Below are positions 39,600 to 51,110 of a DNA stretch of 64,000 nucleotides, in pieces; the first letter of the stretch is position 1, and every line of letters starts with the position of its first letter. A program made the translations under genes and the position numbers. Source of the stretch: Plectrocnemia conspersa (taxonomy: Eukaryota > Arthropoda > Insecta > Trichoptera > Polycentropodidae); contig VTFK01000189.1 in NCBI GenBank assembly GCA_009617715.1, positions 450,097 through 514,096 on the forward strand, in the 5' to 3' direction. Under the pieces are notes generated by a model that saw only the letters and a list, made by a program, of their open reading frames with translations, was not told the DNA's origin and made no database searches.

Positions 39600-39970
39600 T
39601 CTCCGTTAGTATGTTCTAATTAAGGGTTGATTCCGCCTAACGAGGTTAAATTACAGGGTGATTCATATGAAACATACCCCCGACGTAGTGAATACGGAAT
39701 CGGATGATTCTGCACATCTGAATAATCCACGAGAGGCAAAATGACGTGCCTCCCCCGCTGTGTACAGGTCGAAAACACCAAATGAATAATAATGTGTCGG
39801 GAAAATTGTAAGGAATTTCAATGCGGGACAGTGTCATGTGAAAATCCAAGCGGGACTCATCGGGACGCAGAAATCGCATCAGACCACAGCCTCCGATTCT
39901 CGATGCAATTATGCAAATCGAAAAACGCGATATGCAAATTTCGAGTGTGTTTTGCGGTTAAATGTTGAAA
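39600..39970. promoter_or_regulatory. Candidate enhancer with twin POU octamers
   Basis: Two exact ATGCAAAT octamers, 39911-39918 and 39932-39939, start 21 bp apart on the same strand at the edge of a GC-richer block (CGGGACTCATCGGGACGCAG). Octamers bind POU-domain factors; 21 bp is two helical turns. A minus frame at 39646-39879 is open but unrecognised. A smaller GC patch at 39060-39175 precedes it. Confidence 0.4.
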
Positions 39971-39974
39971 AAAT

Positions 39975-41390
39975 ATCAACGCTACCAGATTCGTTAAATT
40001 TATGTGCTTGAATGAATTTATGTAAATTAGTAATGAATTTAATATATTCGTATAATATATGCATATTAACGGTGTACGTTTCTGCGTGCACGTACTCATT
40101 CCTATGACTTTAAATTAAATTAGGACACGAGATTATATTTTATTTTATTTACGGCACCTACAAATTATATTTTTTATTAAATTAAAAATACACATGAATA
40201 TCTGGGTAGCATTGGGTAACGCTTGTGATTTTTTTATGAATTTCAGACATTCGGGTGTAATAAATAAAAATATATATAAATTTAATTATTATTACAATTA
40301 AATAATAATCACTTATTCTTCAGACAATTTTACTGTTACAAGTAATATTTATTTCTTTAAGGTAAAAAAACTCTTATCACACACTTTTCTCTATTAAGTC
40401 AGTCCATAGCACTAAGATTGACACCTGTCGTCATCCATTGTCATAGAAATGTCATAATGACACTTTAAAAAAACATAGCTATCGGAAATACGCTCAACTC
40501 GATCTTCAGAGGAACGGTTAGTGGCAACAATATATTACAGAATTACTTATATTCATTAAGTTCTTTAAACTTGGAGAATGTTTTTGACTACAATATTTGA
40601 CTTATGTGTTATTTAACCTAAATAATAGAAAGTGAAGGTTGTATTTTTTTTTTATAATAACGATAACGATTACAAAACCATATACAATCAGTGTTTATCG
40701 CGTGGCAAGAAAAAAAAAAACTTTTATTATGAAAAAATTTCCAATTACATATATATTTCTCGATCTCTCAGATCTCAACCCCCAAAAAAACAGAAAACTT
40801 TAGCCCGCCTTTTCCAAACTTTATGACTTTGCCTTTTGTTCTATTTTACGACACTTACACACCCCTTTTGTGCCTTTGTTCTCTGCTTTAAGTCGTGAAA
40901 ATTCGTATTGGATTCGTTTAAAGATCAAGAAAATGGTTGACGATCTTCTGATAATTGACTTAAAAATAAATTATAAAAAATTGCATTGTGTTCGTATAAA
41001 ACACATAAAACATAATATTAAGTTTAAATTTTATGGAATAGATTTTTTAATATATAAATAAAAAAAATTGGCTTAAAAATGTATATATATCACCACATTA
41101 TAAAATTATATGTTAATTGAATTTATTTATTAAAATAAAATATATATACTGTTTAACTAAAATTAGATTCCATTTTAAACCAAAAATGTTTATTTGAAAC
41201 GCCATCACTAGATTATGTCACGTTGTGTTATTAAATTTTCGTTACTTGAACATTAAATTTATTTTAGTCTCAACGTTCGTCCTTTGATATTTATAAAACA
41301 CCCTTTGATATTTATAACATAATATAATTATATAATATTTAATCTCACAAGGTTGTGAGAGTGTATGGAAACAATTTTAAAATAAAAAAA
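39975..41390. other. AT-rich stretch, no gene seen
   Basis: Contains a run of GTCAT words at 40400-40465 and a 23-bp-period CTTTGATATTTATAA direct repeat at 41282-41320. Frames near 40632-41061 are short and poorly composed. Confidence 0.55.
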
Positions 41391-41394
41391 GGGA

Positions 41395-41620
41395 ATATTT
41401 GCAACGTCACGTTGCTGGGATAAATTCGTCACAGGAATTTATAAACGTCTTGAAAGATGATTTCATTTCTCGATACATTACATGTTTTGACGTCATATGA
41501 AGCGTGACGTAAAATGTATCTCGATACAATTGTATCGACAATATTTTTTTTCATATAGAAGTAATTAGATCGTTCCTCGTTCATGTTGTTACGGAACGGC
41601 GATTCTTAAATATTGAAAAT
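41395..41620. promoter_or_regulatory. Candidate CRE cluster
   Basis: TGACGTCA at 41488-41495 (full CRE palindrome) and TGACGTAA at 41505-41512, with CGTCAC/CGTCACA half-sites at 41405 and 41427, flanked by CGATACATTACAT and ATGTATCTCGATAC, which are roughly mirror-related. Such sites bind CREB/ATF-type bZIP factors. Confidence 0.35.
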
Positions 41621-42805
41621 ATCTCATTATATAAATTTAGTTGCTCGTGCGTTCATAATAAGGTAAAAATACAATAATAATGTAATATTTTTATAAGAAT
41701 ACTTGAACGTGGACACAGCCATTTTTATGTAAAAAAAATAAGTTGTTACCATATAAATTTCTGTATGTATTTTGTGTTTTTTAAAAAAAATTTGACTTTC
41801 TGTTTTTTTTGTTTCACAAATTTTTGAGTAACTTTAATAAATATTATGGCTCTACAAAAAATATGACTAATTTGACCACGTGTGGTAAATTAATACTAAT
41901 GACTTCCAATGACGCATCTGTGGCATTTCGAGTGTGACACACATTATAAAAGGGAAATATCCATCTTCTCGCGATTAAACTAAGAATGACAGCGCTAATC
42001 GATTTACATAAATATTATGGTACCACGTGGTTATTTTATTAGTAGAACAGCTTTTAATAAAAATTATATCTATCTGTGCTTTTAATAGAGTTTGACTACT
42101 TTCGATATATGTAATAATATGTATATATATTATATATTATCGATTGATACTGAGTGAGATTCGTATAATACAGCACACAATTTTCAAAAGATATGATAAA
42201 AAATAATCATTTTACTGATATCTAATTTTAAATGGTATAATTTAATATAATAACCAGTGCCACATATGTCACGAAAAAGGTTTTCGTTTTTTATTTTTAA
42301 TTATCTGAAAAATATTGAATTATAAATAATTGAACTAAACACAACATATAGTTGTGAATAACTATTTAAATTTATATGAGTCGCAGATTGTGCAGGTAAA
42401 ATATTTATAGCTACTTAGAATATTTTGAAAGAATATAAGAAAATCAAGTTGAGTTAGTGTATTAAAAAATAAGTAATCGCTGATTTTGAGATTGCAAGAT
42501 AATATATGAAATACAATTTTGATTTATTGCACAATTTTTTAAACATTAAAAACGTCATATAAGCTTAGTAGATTAACTGTCGAATGTATGAGCAACAAAT
42601 TTGATATAATGGTCAAAGAACTGCTGAATATTTTGTTTGTAAATTTAATAAAAATTTATATCAAATAAATTTTGAGCTTCCATTTGAAAATATAATCACT
42701 CTTAGGTACACTTGAAAATGTGTACGGGTTTCTACTACTTGCATAATTCATTTACAAATTTTCTAACGAGCATTTCGAACAAATGAAAAGAAAATAGAAG
42801 AGATC

Positions 42806-43297
42806 TTGAAACTAATCAATCATTCAGCCAATCGTTGCATTCACTTCTTAGAACAACAACATATGTTTACGCCTTTAGAAAGTGATATAAGCTTGATGGA
42901 CATCTCCGAGGTCAAATTGTGCAACGGGATTTTTGTGACCTTACGGTGCTCTTTGTCTTCGAGTGATATATTGTTTGCCGGTTTCGCAACAAAGAAATAT
43001 GTTGTCAATGCATCAGAAAATACGTGTTATTTATGTAAAACCCTTTTTTCTAGTCGTAACGAGAGCTTTTGTGTGGTCCCATCCTTTATACTATTGTCTA
43101 GTTTATCATTATTGATGAATAATAATTTTGGGCCACAGTCCAATAAGATCCATCACAACCACATTCATCCCGAGATCTTAATCACTCGTAAGTACATATA
43201 CGTACCGAAAAAACTACTCTTTGTTTGGAAAGGATGCGCGATAAACAATGCGTTCTACATTAAACAAAGAATTATTGTTTTTTCACTTTTTTGTTAA
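42806..43297 (+). other. 163-codon open frame, status uncertain
   Basis: The longest plus frame outside the mobile elements. The first ATG inside it is at about 42863, giving about 144 codons. The peptide is Ser/Cys-rich (LMDISEVKLCNGIFVTLRC, then SENTCYLCKTLF), with no recognised domain and no obvious upstream acceptor. The block is GC-richer than its flanks. It could be a single-exon gene, an old mobile-element frame or a noncoding island. 41621-42780 before it is AT-rich with nothing seen. Confidence 0.2.
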
Positions 43298-43639
43298 CGT
43301 TTTAGCAGCAGTTTTAATTTTAAGGCGTAAACACATTGCGTAAATGTGTTAAAAGAGTGATGCAATTGGCCTGCTAACATCGTCATCGACAATTCGCCAA
43401 AGCTGTCTGAGTATGTATAATATAACAACAAGAAGTACTTCGCTTTTTTGAGATTCCAGACAATGGAGTCATATTTGAAGAGCAAGTAAACGTACAACTC
43501 AATATATATGTATATTTAATTTATTATGCAGATGTTTTAAAATATTATTGATAATTAAACATATAAAATATATTTCAAACTTAATTTAAAAAAATAAAAC
43601 GGGCTAGGTTCGGTGATTCGGTGATTTTACCCAGGTTTA

Positions 43640-44160
43640 TAATTAGTGATGCCAACTCGCGCGTGTCTCGCGGTGCGCTGTAGAGCTCACTTTGTGCACA
43701 AATCCTAATCATGCCGCACATTTAAAAAAAAACAACACACTATTCTGAAATATTCGGCGCCGAGATTTGTTCCGGCTTCTCACTTTACGTCCACGGAACG
43801 GATTGTATTGTTTTTGTCGATATTTTCAGAGTCGAATTTATTATTATTCGCTTTGTCGCGTTGCGGTGAATGTCACGAAACCTGACACTTGCGATGACTT
43901 CTAGCCACCGTGACTGATAGGCCGCCGACCGAACAATTCAAGAGCCGGGAATCCGTGAAGGGAAACACGAAACCGAAACGACGCCGTTACGCCGAGGCGC
44001 AAAATTAAGGATATTGGGTTCGTGCGAGCCCTTAATTAAATCCGCCGAGGAATTCGCTAATTGTCGGCAATTATGATCTGCTTCCAATTTGCTTTGGGCA
44101 TTAAACTTTTGTCAAAATTGTTTATTATTGGCCACTTGAAATTTACCGATCCGAATAATT
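43640..44160. promoter_or_regulatory. Strong GC/CpG-rich island, best noncoding regulatory candidate
   Basis: About 500 bases with dense CpG (GAAACGACGCCGTTACGCCG, GGCCGCCGACCGAACAATTC) and homeodomain/Sox-like words at the right end (CTAATTGTCGGCAATTATGA, ATTGTTTATTATTGGCC). No frame long enough to explain the composition. 44161-45055 after it is AT-rich. Confidence 0.4.
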
Positions 44161-45059
44161 TATTTTAACGACTAATATTAGCGTCTGAGAGATTAGATAT
44201 CAAATTTTATTGATACTTACTCATCATTTCATTAATGAATATTATAAGATAAATTTGTAATTCTTATGTACTTTAAAAATATTGTCAGTGACGGCGATTA
44301 ATATTTTCTAAGAAATAATTAAACAGTATAAAGAAGCAGCTAAAGTAATAAAATAAGTTCTTTATTGAGACCGGTTTTGGCACAAACAACTCTCAGCGGC
44401 TCCTTGCTTTGAATGAAAACCCCTGAGAACAATTGCCAACAACAATTTATATTTGTTTTACAAGACTGACAGATATCAGTATATTAAAAAACAACGTTTT
44501 GTGTGTGCCGGACATCGTCCCGCATAGATTACTTAAAAGTCTGCAAGGCGGCTAACGTTTTAGTTTGGGCAGAAAAATATACATTTTAACGATTGGCGAG
44601 TGCCAATAAAAGCCAAGCCCCTCCCCGAGTTGTTTATATTGATGATCCACAATAAATTGAATGTCTAATTTTTTCATGCAAAATAAATCATTTTTTATGC
44701 AAATAAATCCATAAAGGGGGTTAATTGGATCTTCCATATTGATAAGATGAACGCCCTCAGAATTTACATTTTAACCTTAGTGGATGTGATAAAATTTGAA
44801 AGAACTCTAGTAATTTACTATTTCTTTCAAAATAAGAACTCGAAGAATTTTTAGTTAGTCTATATTTTTATAACTTTTACATTGACTTACATTTTCTTAT
44901 TGTATCATACAATAAATTATTTTGTAAAATCAGTAATACAGTGAACCATGCGTAATTTGAATGAGACCTTCATATTTTTGACAAGATAATTGTGACGATA
45001 ATTACGTCGAAATACAAAAACCTGCATTTCATTTAACATTATACTTTCAAAGGAAAGTA

Positions 45060-45500
45060 ACGAAGGTACATAATGTCTTCCTGCAATCAACGGTCCAAAA
45101 GGAGAAACTTCCCAAAAGCCCCGTTACTTCATGAACCACTAACTAAAGTAAAACATAAAAATCGTCAAAGGACCGTTAACTTATATATTTTATGAAACCG
45201 GCGGAAGTGTAATAACTTGGACTGGCATACCAAATTATTAATGAATAGTTAATTTATTTGGTGACTACAATGAATCGAATACTATTCAGAGCCGAAATAT
45301 ATATATATATAAATAATTTCTCATTCTGCGCGGTCTGTTGAGATATCATCCGGATTATCCCAGAGAATATGTTTATTATTAATCCGATGACCCTTTGGCA
45401 GGACCGCTGAGGCCGATTGTGCTCTGGGTCTCGCAAATTGTAATCCGTGCTTCAAAGGGCGCAATTCCTTTCCTTGTTATCATCGCCCGGGTGAAAGTTT
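45060..45500. promoter_or_regulatory. Candidate enhancer with three TAATCC sites
   Basis: GGATTA at 45352-45357 and TAATCC at 45380-45385 and 45441-45446, all within 95 bp of a GC-richer block. TAATCC is the core for K50 homeodomains (Bicoid/Otx/Pitx type). No coding frame. 45501-45995 is AT-rich. Confidence 0.35.
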
Positions 45501-45999
45501 AACAAAACAAGTTTATTAAAATGAAGCCCGTATGATGCTGTGCTCAAAACTCTGTTTTTACTTATCTTTTCTGGAAAACACTCAATGTGAAATTCAAATG
45601 TACATAAGCATACATCATATGCCTTGACATTTTCAGTACACGAGGAAAATTTATTTTTATAATGAGATTGTTTTTATATATTTTTTTTAATTTATTGAAA
45701 AAAAAACACATATCAGTGTTAAAGTTGTATTGTGTACTGAACATACGGTTAAAATACATAACCATTTTAATCCAACAAGAGTTTTTAAACTATAATTCAC
45801 CCTCCTTAAACCTGCAAATTACTATTTATTTTAAATATATAAATATTATTTTCAAGTACACTAATATAATATTCACAGTCAGAATTTATAAATATAGAGT
45901 AATTTAAATACATATATATTTAAATATACAATAAATATAGAATTGCCCCATTTAAAGGTATTTTAAAGACTATTTAATTCAATAAAACGAAACGAGTTA

Positions 46000-46700
46000 A
46001 GATAGACGAACGGAGCGGTTAAACTTTAAACGCGTCGCCGCTTTACGGTTTAAATGAATATTATAATTCGGTCAACTCGCGCGCAGTAAAACAACTTCGT
46101 ATATAATATTTTTCTCGACTCTTATTATATTTTCATAACAATAAAATCCTCCAGCGCGTGACTGAAAATACTCCATATTAATAAAAAAAAAACCGAGAAT
46201 TTTCCTCGGCAACTTTCTCAAACAATACCGTTCAAACTTTTTCCATAGTTTAAGATTAACTCGAGTCGTGCCTATCGAGCCGAAAAAGTAAACCGCTTTT
46301 TAAACAGTCCGACGACTTTTTCCAATATTCAATATAAAAAATACTAATTGAATTTGATTTTATTATTATATTAAAAATCGAACATTTTACGCAGTATTTA
46401 TGTGAAAAAGTTTTTTCACGAGCTTTCGTCAAGGTCCATTCGTCTCCTCGGGCGTTAAATGGATACCCATGGGACCATTTATCGCCAATTTTCGGAATTC
46501 GTCGAATGGCGATGTGTATATTTCAATATAATATTTTTTTTCGCAAAAGATGAATATTTCGGATGTGATGTATATGGCGAATGAAAGAGTTTTGCCATAT
46601 CCGTGTTTTATTGCAGCAATAAAATTGGGGAAATGCGAAAATAAAAATCGCACTAGTATTTCTTTCAACAAAAAACCATTACGCAAATCCTTCTGACGCT
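46000..46700. promoter_or_regulatory. Two GC-richer patches, noncoding candidates
   Basis: 46010-46310 (AAACGCGTCGCCGCTTTACG, CAACTCGCGCGCAG) and 46420-46690, the second with an open 85-codon minus frame that has no known domain. 46701-47430 is AT-rich with nothing seen. Confidence 0.25.
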
Positions 46701-47434
46701 TGTCCTAAATTATTTATATAGATGTTCAAGGAAATGTTTGGTAATTTGGCCACTTTTAAATAATAGATATCAGTAATTTAAAACAATAAAAATGTACTAC
46801 TTTCATCGATTCATATTTGTTTTGGTAATGAAAATATATTTATTAAACTTCTACCATTATGAAAGTGTCGTTATAACTGTAAAAGTTTTACAACAATGCC
46901 ATTTGATGCATTTTTAATGACATATAAATTGCTTGAAAAGTATGCGTATACATTTTATTTTATTAGTACTATACTAAATATAACACATTTCAATACTTAA
47001 ATATAACAAAAAGTATTAAGGAGGAAAAACTTTTAAGTATCATTGAATTGAAAATTATTAAAAAATCAACAACCTTATTTCGATTTATAATGATATCACT
47101 CTTGTTTTATTTTCTCACATATAATTAACCATTTACCGTTTAAACAGTACATAATGTACACAATTTTAGCATAAATAATAAACATAAGCTAAAATGTAAG
47201 AAACATTAAGAATATCCATTATTTTTGTATGAAAATCTCACATATGTACATATATTAGATTATTGAATTATTGCAACTGAGAAAATTCCATACCATAAAA
47301 AGCATTTTTACGTTTATTATAGTAAGTAGACGTAAAACTGGTTAAGTAAACCATGAAAAAACAAGCTACCAATGAACATATGTATATAAAAACATACATA
47401 TTATAGTGGTAAATAAAATTATATATAATTTTAA

Positions 47435-48300
47435 ACATATGGTTGTATTTTTAGACTCCTTGATAATTTTTCGTATTGATTCATGTACCAAAAACTTGAC
47501 TTACAAGTTAAAAAATATTATTTTAATTAAGAGCCAAAATAATTCAATAATATTGAAATCCATAGTTAATGAACCATAGTAATAAAACACGAAAAATTAC
47601 TAAAAATGTAAATAACTAACAATAATCATAGCAAAAGTATTTATAGAGAATGTTGCAGAAAATTATTAAAAATAAAACCATATAGAAAAAAACCCTGATT
47701 TTTTGCAATTCTGCATATAAATCTTGTATTCTCTATGGCAAATCTTATTATACAATAATCATTGAAATTAATGTGAATTTTATTTATTATTATAATAAAA
47801 AAAAATGTGACAAAAAGCAATATTGTAATAAAAATGTAATAAATTAGTAAATATTTTTTTGTACGGATTTTTTTATACCAAAAACGACTTATTTTACTTA
47901 AATAATTATTATTTTCATTAGGAGTCAAAAGTATTTAAAAATATTGTAGTCAATGGACCATAGTAATAAAATATTAAATATTTTTTAATGATTCATTATA
48001 TGAAAATTAAAAATAACTAACTATAATCAAAGCAAAAGTATATATTGAAAATGTTGCAGAAAGTTTACGAATAAAATCGACAATACTCAAAAGTAAAACC
48101 ATATAGAAAAAAAAACTAATATTTGTATTTCTACATATTTATATATAGAATTACAAATATTAGTTTTTACCTATATGGTTTTATTTTTAAATATCATTAT
48201 TTTATTCGTATTAATTTTCATTTAAATAACTGCTAATCTTTGTGGTAAATCTTATCATACAGTATCATAAAAAATACTTAGATTCAATATAGATTTGATA
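47435..48300. repeat. Two tandem units of about 390 bp, second with a hairpin
   Basis: Shared landmarks: TACCAAAAAC (47484 and 47877), ACCATAGTAATAAAA (47573 and 47957), TAACTAACAATAATC/TAACTAACTATAATC, and TGTTGCAGAAA (47651 and 48052), giving a period of about 384-401. The second unit carries an inverted repeat (48067-48209), and an arm-like copy starts the region (47435-47481). The structure suggests a MITE-like or satellite-like family. Confidence 0.8.
48067..48209. repeat. Inverted repeat (hairpin), near-perfect core arms of about 31 bp
   Basis: Core arms 48095-48127 and 48152-48182 (AAAACCATATAG...CTAATATTTGTA and its complement) differ by a few bases. Weaker complementarity continues outward to ACGAATAAAAT and its complement at 48067 and 48209. 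AT-rich, no frame. It may be a MITE end pair or a cruciform-forming sequence. Confidence 0.85.
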
Positions 48301-50080
48301 GTCAACATTAATAGTTTCAAACTTGACTAAATTTTACTAAAGTGTTTATATTCAAAGATATTGAATTTGTTTATTTTAACTGTCTGGTTTGAATAAATAC
48401 AACAATATATTTTTAAAGCGCGATAACCGATAGCATATAATAACAAAATAAAAAATATTCCTAATAATATTATTATATTTTAAATTGAATTCAATACAAA
48501 TAGTTAAACGCTTAATTTAATTTATACTTACTAATGCTTTTTTAGCAGATACAATATTAGTTTATAAATAAACTAGCTTCAGACATTGAGAACCTACTGT
48601 ACAACGTAATCTAGAACTCGCTCGTATCTACTAGCAAATTTGTAACGTCGCCATGAATCATGTAACTTACAGGAACTGTGAATCGTCACATCTGATAAAT
48701 AGTTATGACGTTTCCAATTGTAGCATTAACGACGTTACGTTAGTACTTTGAAAATAGGTTACGAAATATTGCCTTTGTACTATCTGGAAAGACGAGTTTT
48801 ATCTCAACGACCGGTTTTTATACAATACAAATTTAACCACACAGTGACAAACGCGTTATCTTATCGGAAGTTGTAACCAATATCAGATAACAATGCGTAT
48901 ACTATATATTAAAATCTGATTTACAATTCAAAGCACATATGCAATTATTATTACAATGGCGAATCTAAATTAGATGCGTTTGATGTGCACCGATATTATG
49001 CATGAACATTTTAATGATAATAAATAGGATTCGATGCCTGATTAATTAATTAATATTATGATGTATGCAACATGCATTTAATTATGGTTTTGGACATAAT
49101 ACAGACAATTAATTGCTTATTTATATAATTAAAATACTCAAAAACTACCTTTACAGTGATTAAAGCTCGTTATCGTGAATTTCAGTATAGATAAGAAATG
49201 CACGTAGCGTGTTTAGATTAAGAGCTTTTCATCATGCGGAAAATGAATGCACATATTACGCAATCGTAGCGTGTAACTCGCGCGTTCGACCATAAAATAC
49301 CTGAACTTTTATTTAAAAATAAATAAATAAATAAAAACGACATGTATACAATGTGAGGCGTCAGCTATCGTCAATCAATCAATTGCCAAAGGGTTCAAAG
49401 TGAAAGTAATGGAACGTTTGATAGCGAAAACGAGTCCTTTGGTGTATCATACATCTTGGATAAGCTTTTTGAAATCCTATATATTGTATCTGACATGTCA
49501 AACATCATCTATGAGCCCGTGGGGAATATTATAAAAATTGCTGATGTTACACTACAATGGAAATAGGTATTTTTTATTGTATAAAACATATATAATACAT
49601 TTAGTGTTGGTACCTAGTGGTACGGTTTAATTCGCCATAAATATGTTATATGTATTTATTGCCTTTGTATTAAATGTCAGATAACCAAATAAACTTTTGA
49701 TATGGCATAAATATAATATTATTAACTGGGATACTAAAAAAAATCGCGAGAAGATGTATCGATATCGGTAGTAAAAACAACTGTTAAACAAAAATATAGA
49801 TGATTGAAATAATATTTTGTATTGTATTTTCATGATCCCATATACAATAGATTGCCACATACAGCTAGTCGTTAAGACTAAAAGCATTTTTGTTTATTGC
49901 GCTTTTAACACATATTTTATACAAGGCAATGCATCTTTGCTAAAAGTGATTTCTACTTTACCAGGTGGTCTTAAAAGTAAGTAAAAGGTTTAAGACAAAC
50001 GGCAACTATAAACAAAATTTTACAAAATTTAAATGTGGTATTATGAGCTTTAAATATGGACGTCTTATGCCTGAACTTCA
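48301..50080. other. AT-rich stretch, no gene seen
   Basis: A mildly richer segment lies at 48590-48860 and another at 49150-49520; no frame or repeat is recognised. Confidence 0.55.
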
Positions 50081-50081
50081 C

Positions 50082-50250
50082 TCTCTGGAAGTTGGCCAAG
50101 GTTGGCCAAGAACGGAGAATATAGTGGGTTACTTCGGTCGAGTTCGGTTCTGCCCGCTCTAAAATCTCTCGGAAGTTGTCCGAGGTTACCGAGAACAGGA
50201 GGTAAAGTGGGAGTAATTCAGTCGAATTGGCCAGCTTCGAGCACTTCCGA
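50082..50250. repeat. GC-richer tandem pair, period about 83
   Basis: TCTCTGGAAGTTGGCCAAGG at 50082 and TCTCTCGGAAGTTGTCCGAG at 50165 begin two diverged units that share GAGAACAGG/AGAACGGAG, AGTGGG and TCGAGTTCGG/TCGAATTGGC segments. G+C is far above the surroundings. The following GAGCGCGAGCGGTGAGA...GTGACGAGAGTGTGAGAG (50308-50370) is a further purine-rich stretch. No protein is recognised. Confidence 0.55.
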
Positions 50251-50959
50251 ACATTGTCGGCAAACGGAACGAAGGCAAAGAAACCGAAGTCGGAGCTGCT
50301 CTTTTGAGCGCGAGCGGTGAGATACTTCCCCTTTCGCTCTCTCGCGTGTTAAGTGACGAGAGTGTGAGAGATAATGATATGGTTTTCGCAAACTGAGAGA
50401 GAACAAGTAACTCGGTTCAATTTCAGTATGCGCGTAGGCGTCCTATGGTCAACACGCATGACTAGTGCTGCATCGTGATCACGTGGTCAAGTTATAATAT
50501 AACATGTTTATCGCGGACTTCAACAGACTCTTCCTGACATCTTTGAGTATTTTAGGGCACCAAAAGGGATCAATTACATTTTTGATAGTATATTCTTCTA
50601 ACAGATATCGTTATTATATTTTTTTTTCATATAAAATTAAATAATTAAAAAAATTAGTGGTACTTGATTTTGTTAAAAAAAATCGTTTCAATTATTCTTC
50701 TTTTTTTTTCTAGATCGGTTTATATAAATGTCACACCATAATGAATTCTTATTTAGAATCGATGGCGACAAATTCTAGGAGAGTCACAGATGTGGTGTTC
50801 GTATTCTGAAGTATCATTTTTATGCCTTATGGCATTTTGCAAAAGCCGACAAAGATTATGCGTAAATTGAATATTTACGACCGAAAAGTTTTCACTGATA
50901 TTGTATTGGTGAGTTTCCACACAAACTTTTATAATTATCATTAGTGCAATTATATTAAT

Positions 50960-51110
50960 ATGACAGTTTGAAAATTGCGATTATTTGGCACATTTTACGA
51001 GCTGTACGTGACAGCAGCCGCCGTGCGGACGTCATTCACGGCCGCCGTCCGGACGGCATATGAAATTTGTGACAGTGTGGCCGCTACTCGGAAGTCGGCG
51101 ACCTCTGAAT
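50960..51110. promoter_or_regulatory. Short, very GC-rich patch
   Basis: GCAGCCGCCGTGCGGACGTC and GGCCGCCGTCCGGACGGCAT, the second a strong dyad (CCGTCCGGACGG). Surroundings (50371-50955, 51111-52690) are AT-rich without genes. Confidence 0.3.

Noticed and set aside
41343..41362. Small TCTCACAAGGTTGTGAGAG hairpin
   Set aside because: A short dyad (CTCACAA/TTGTGAG) of a kind expected by chance in a window this large; no context.
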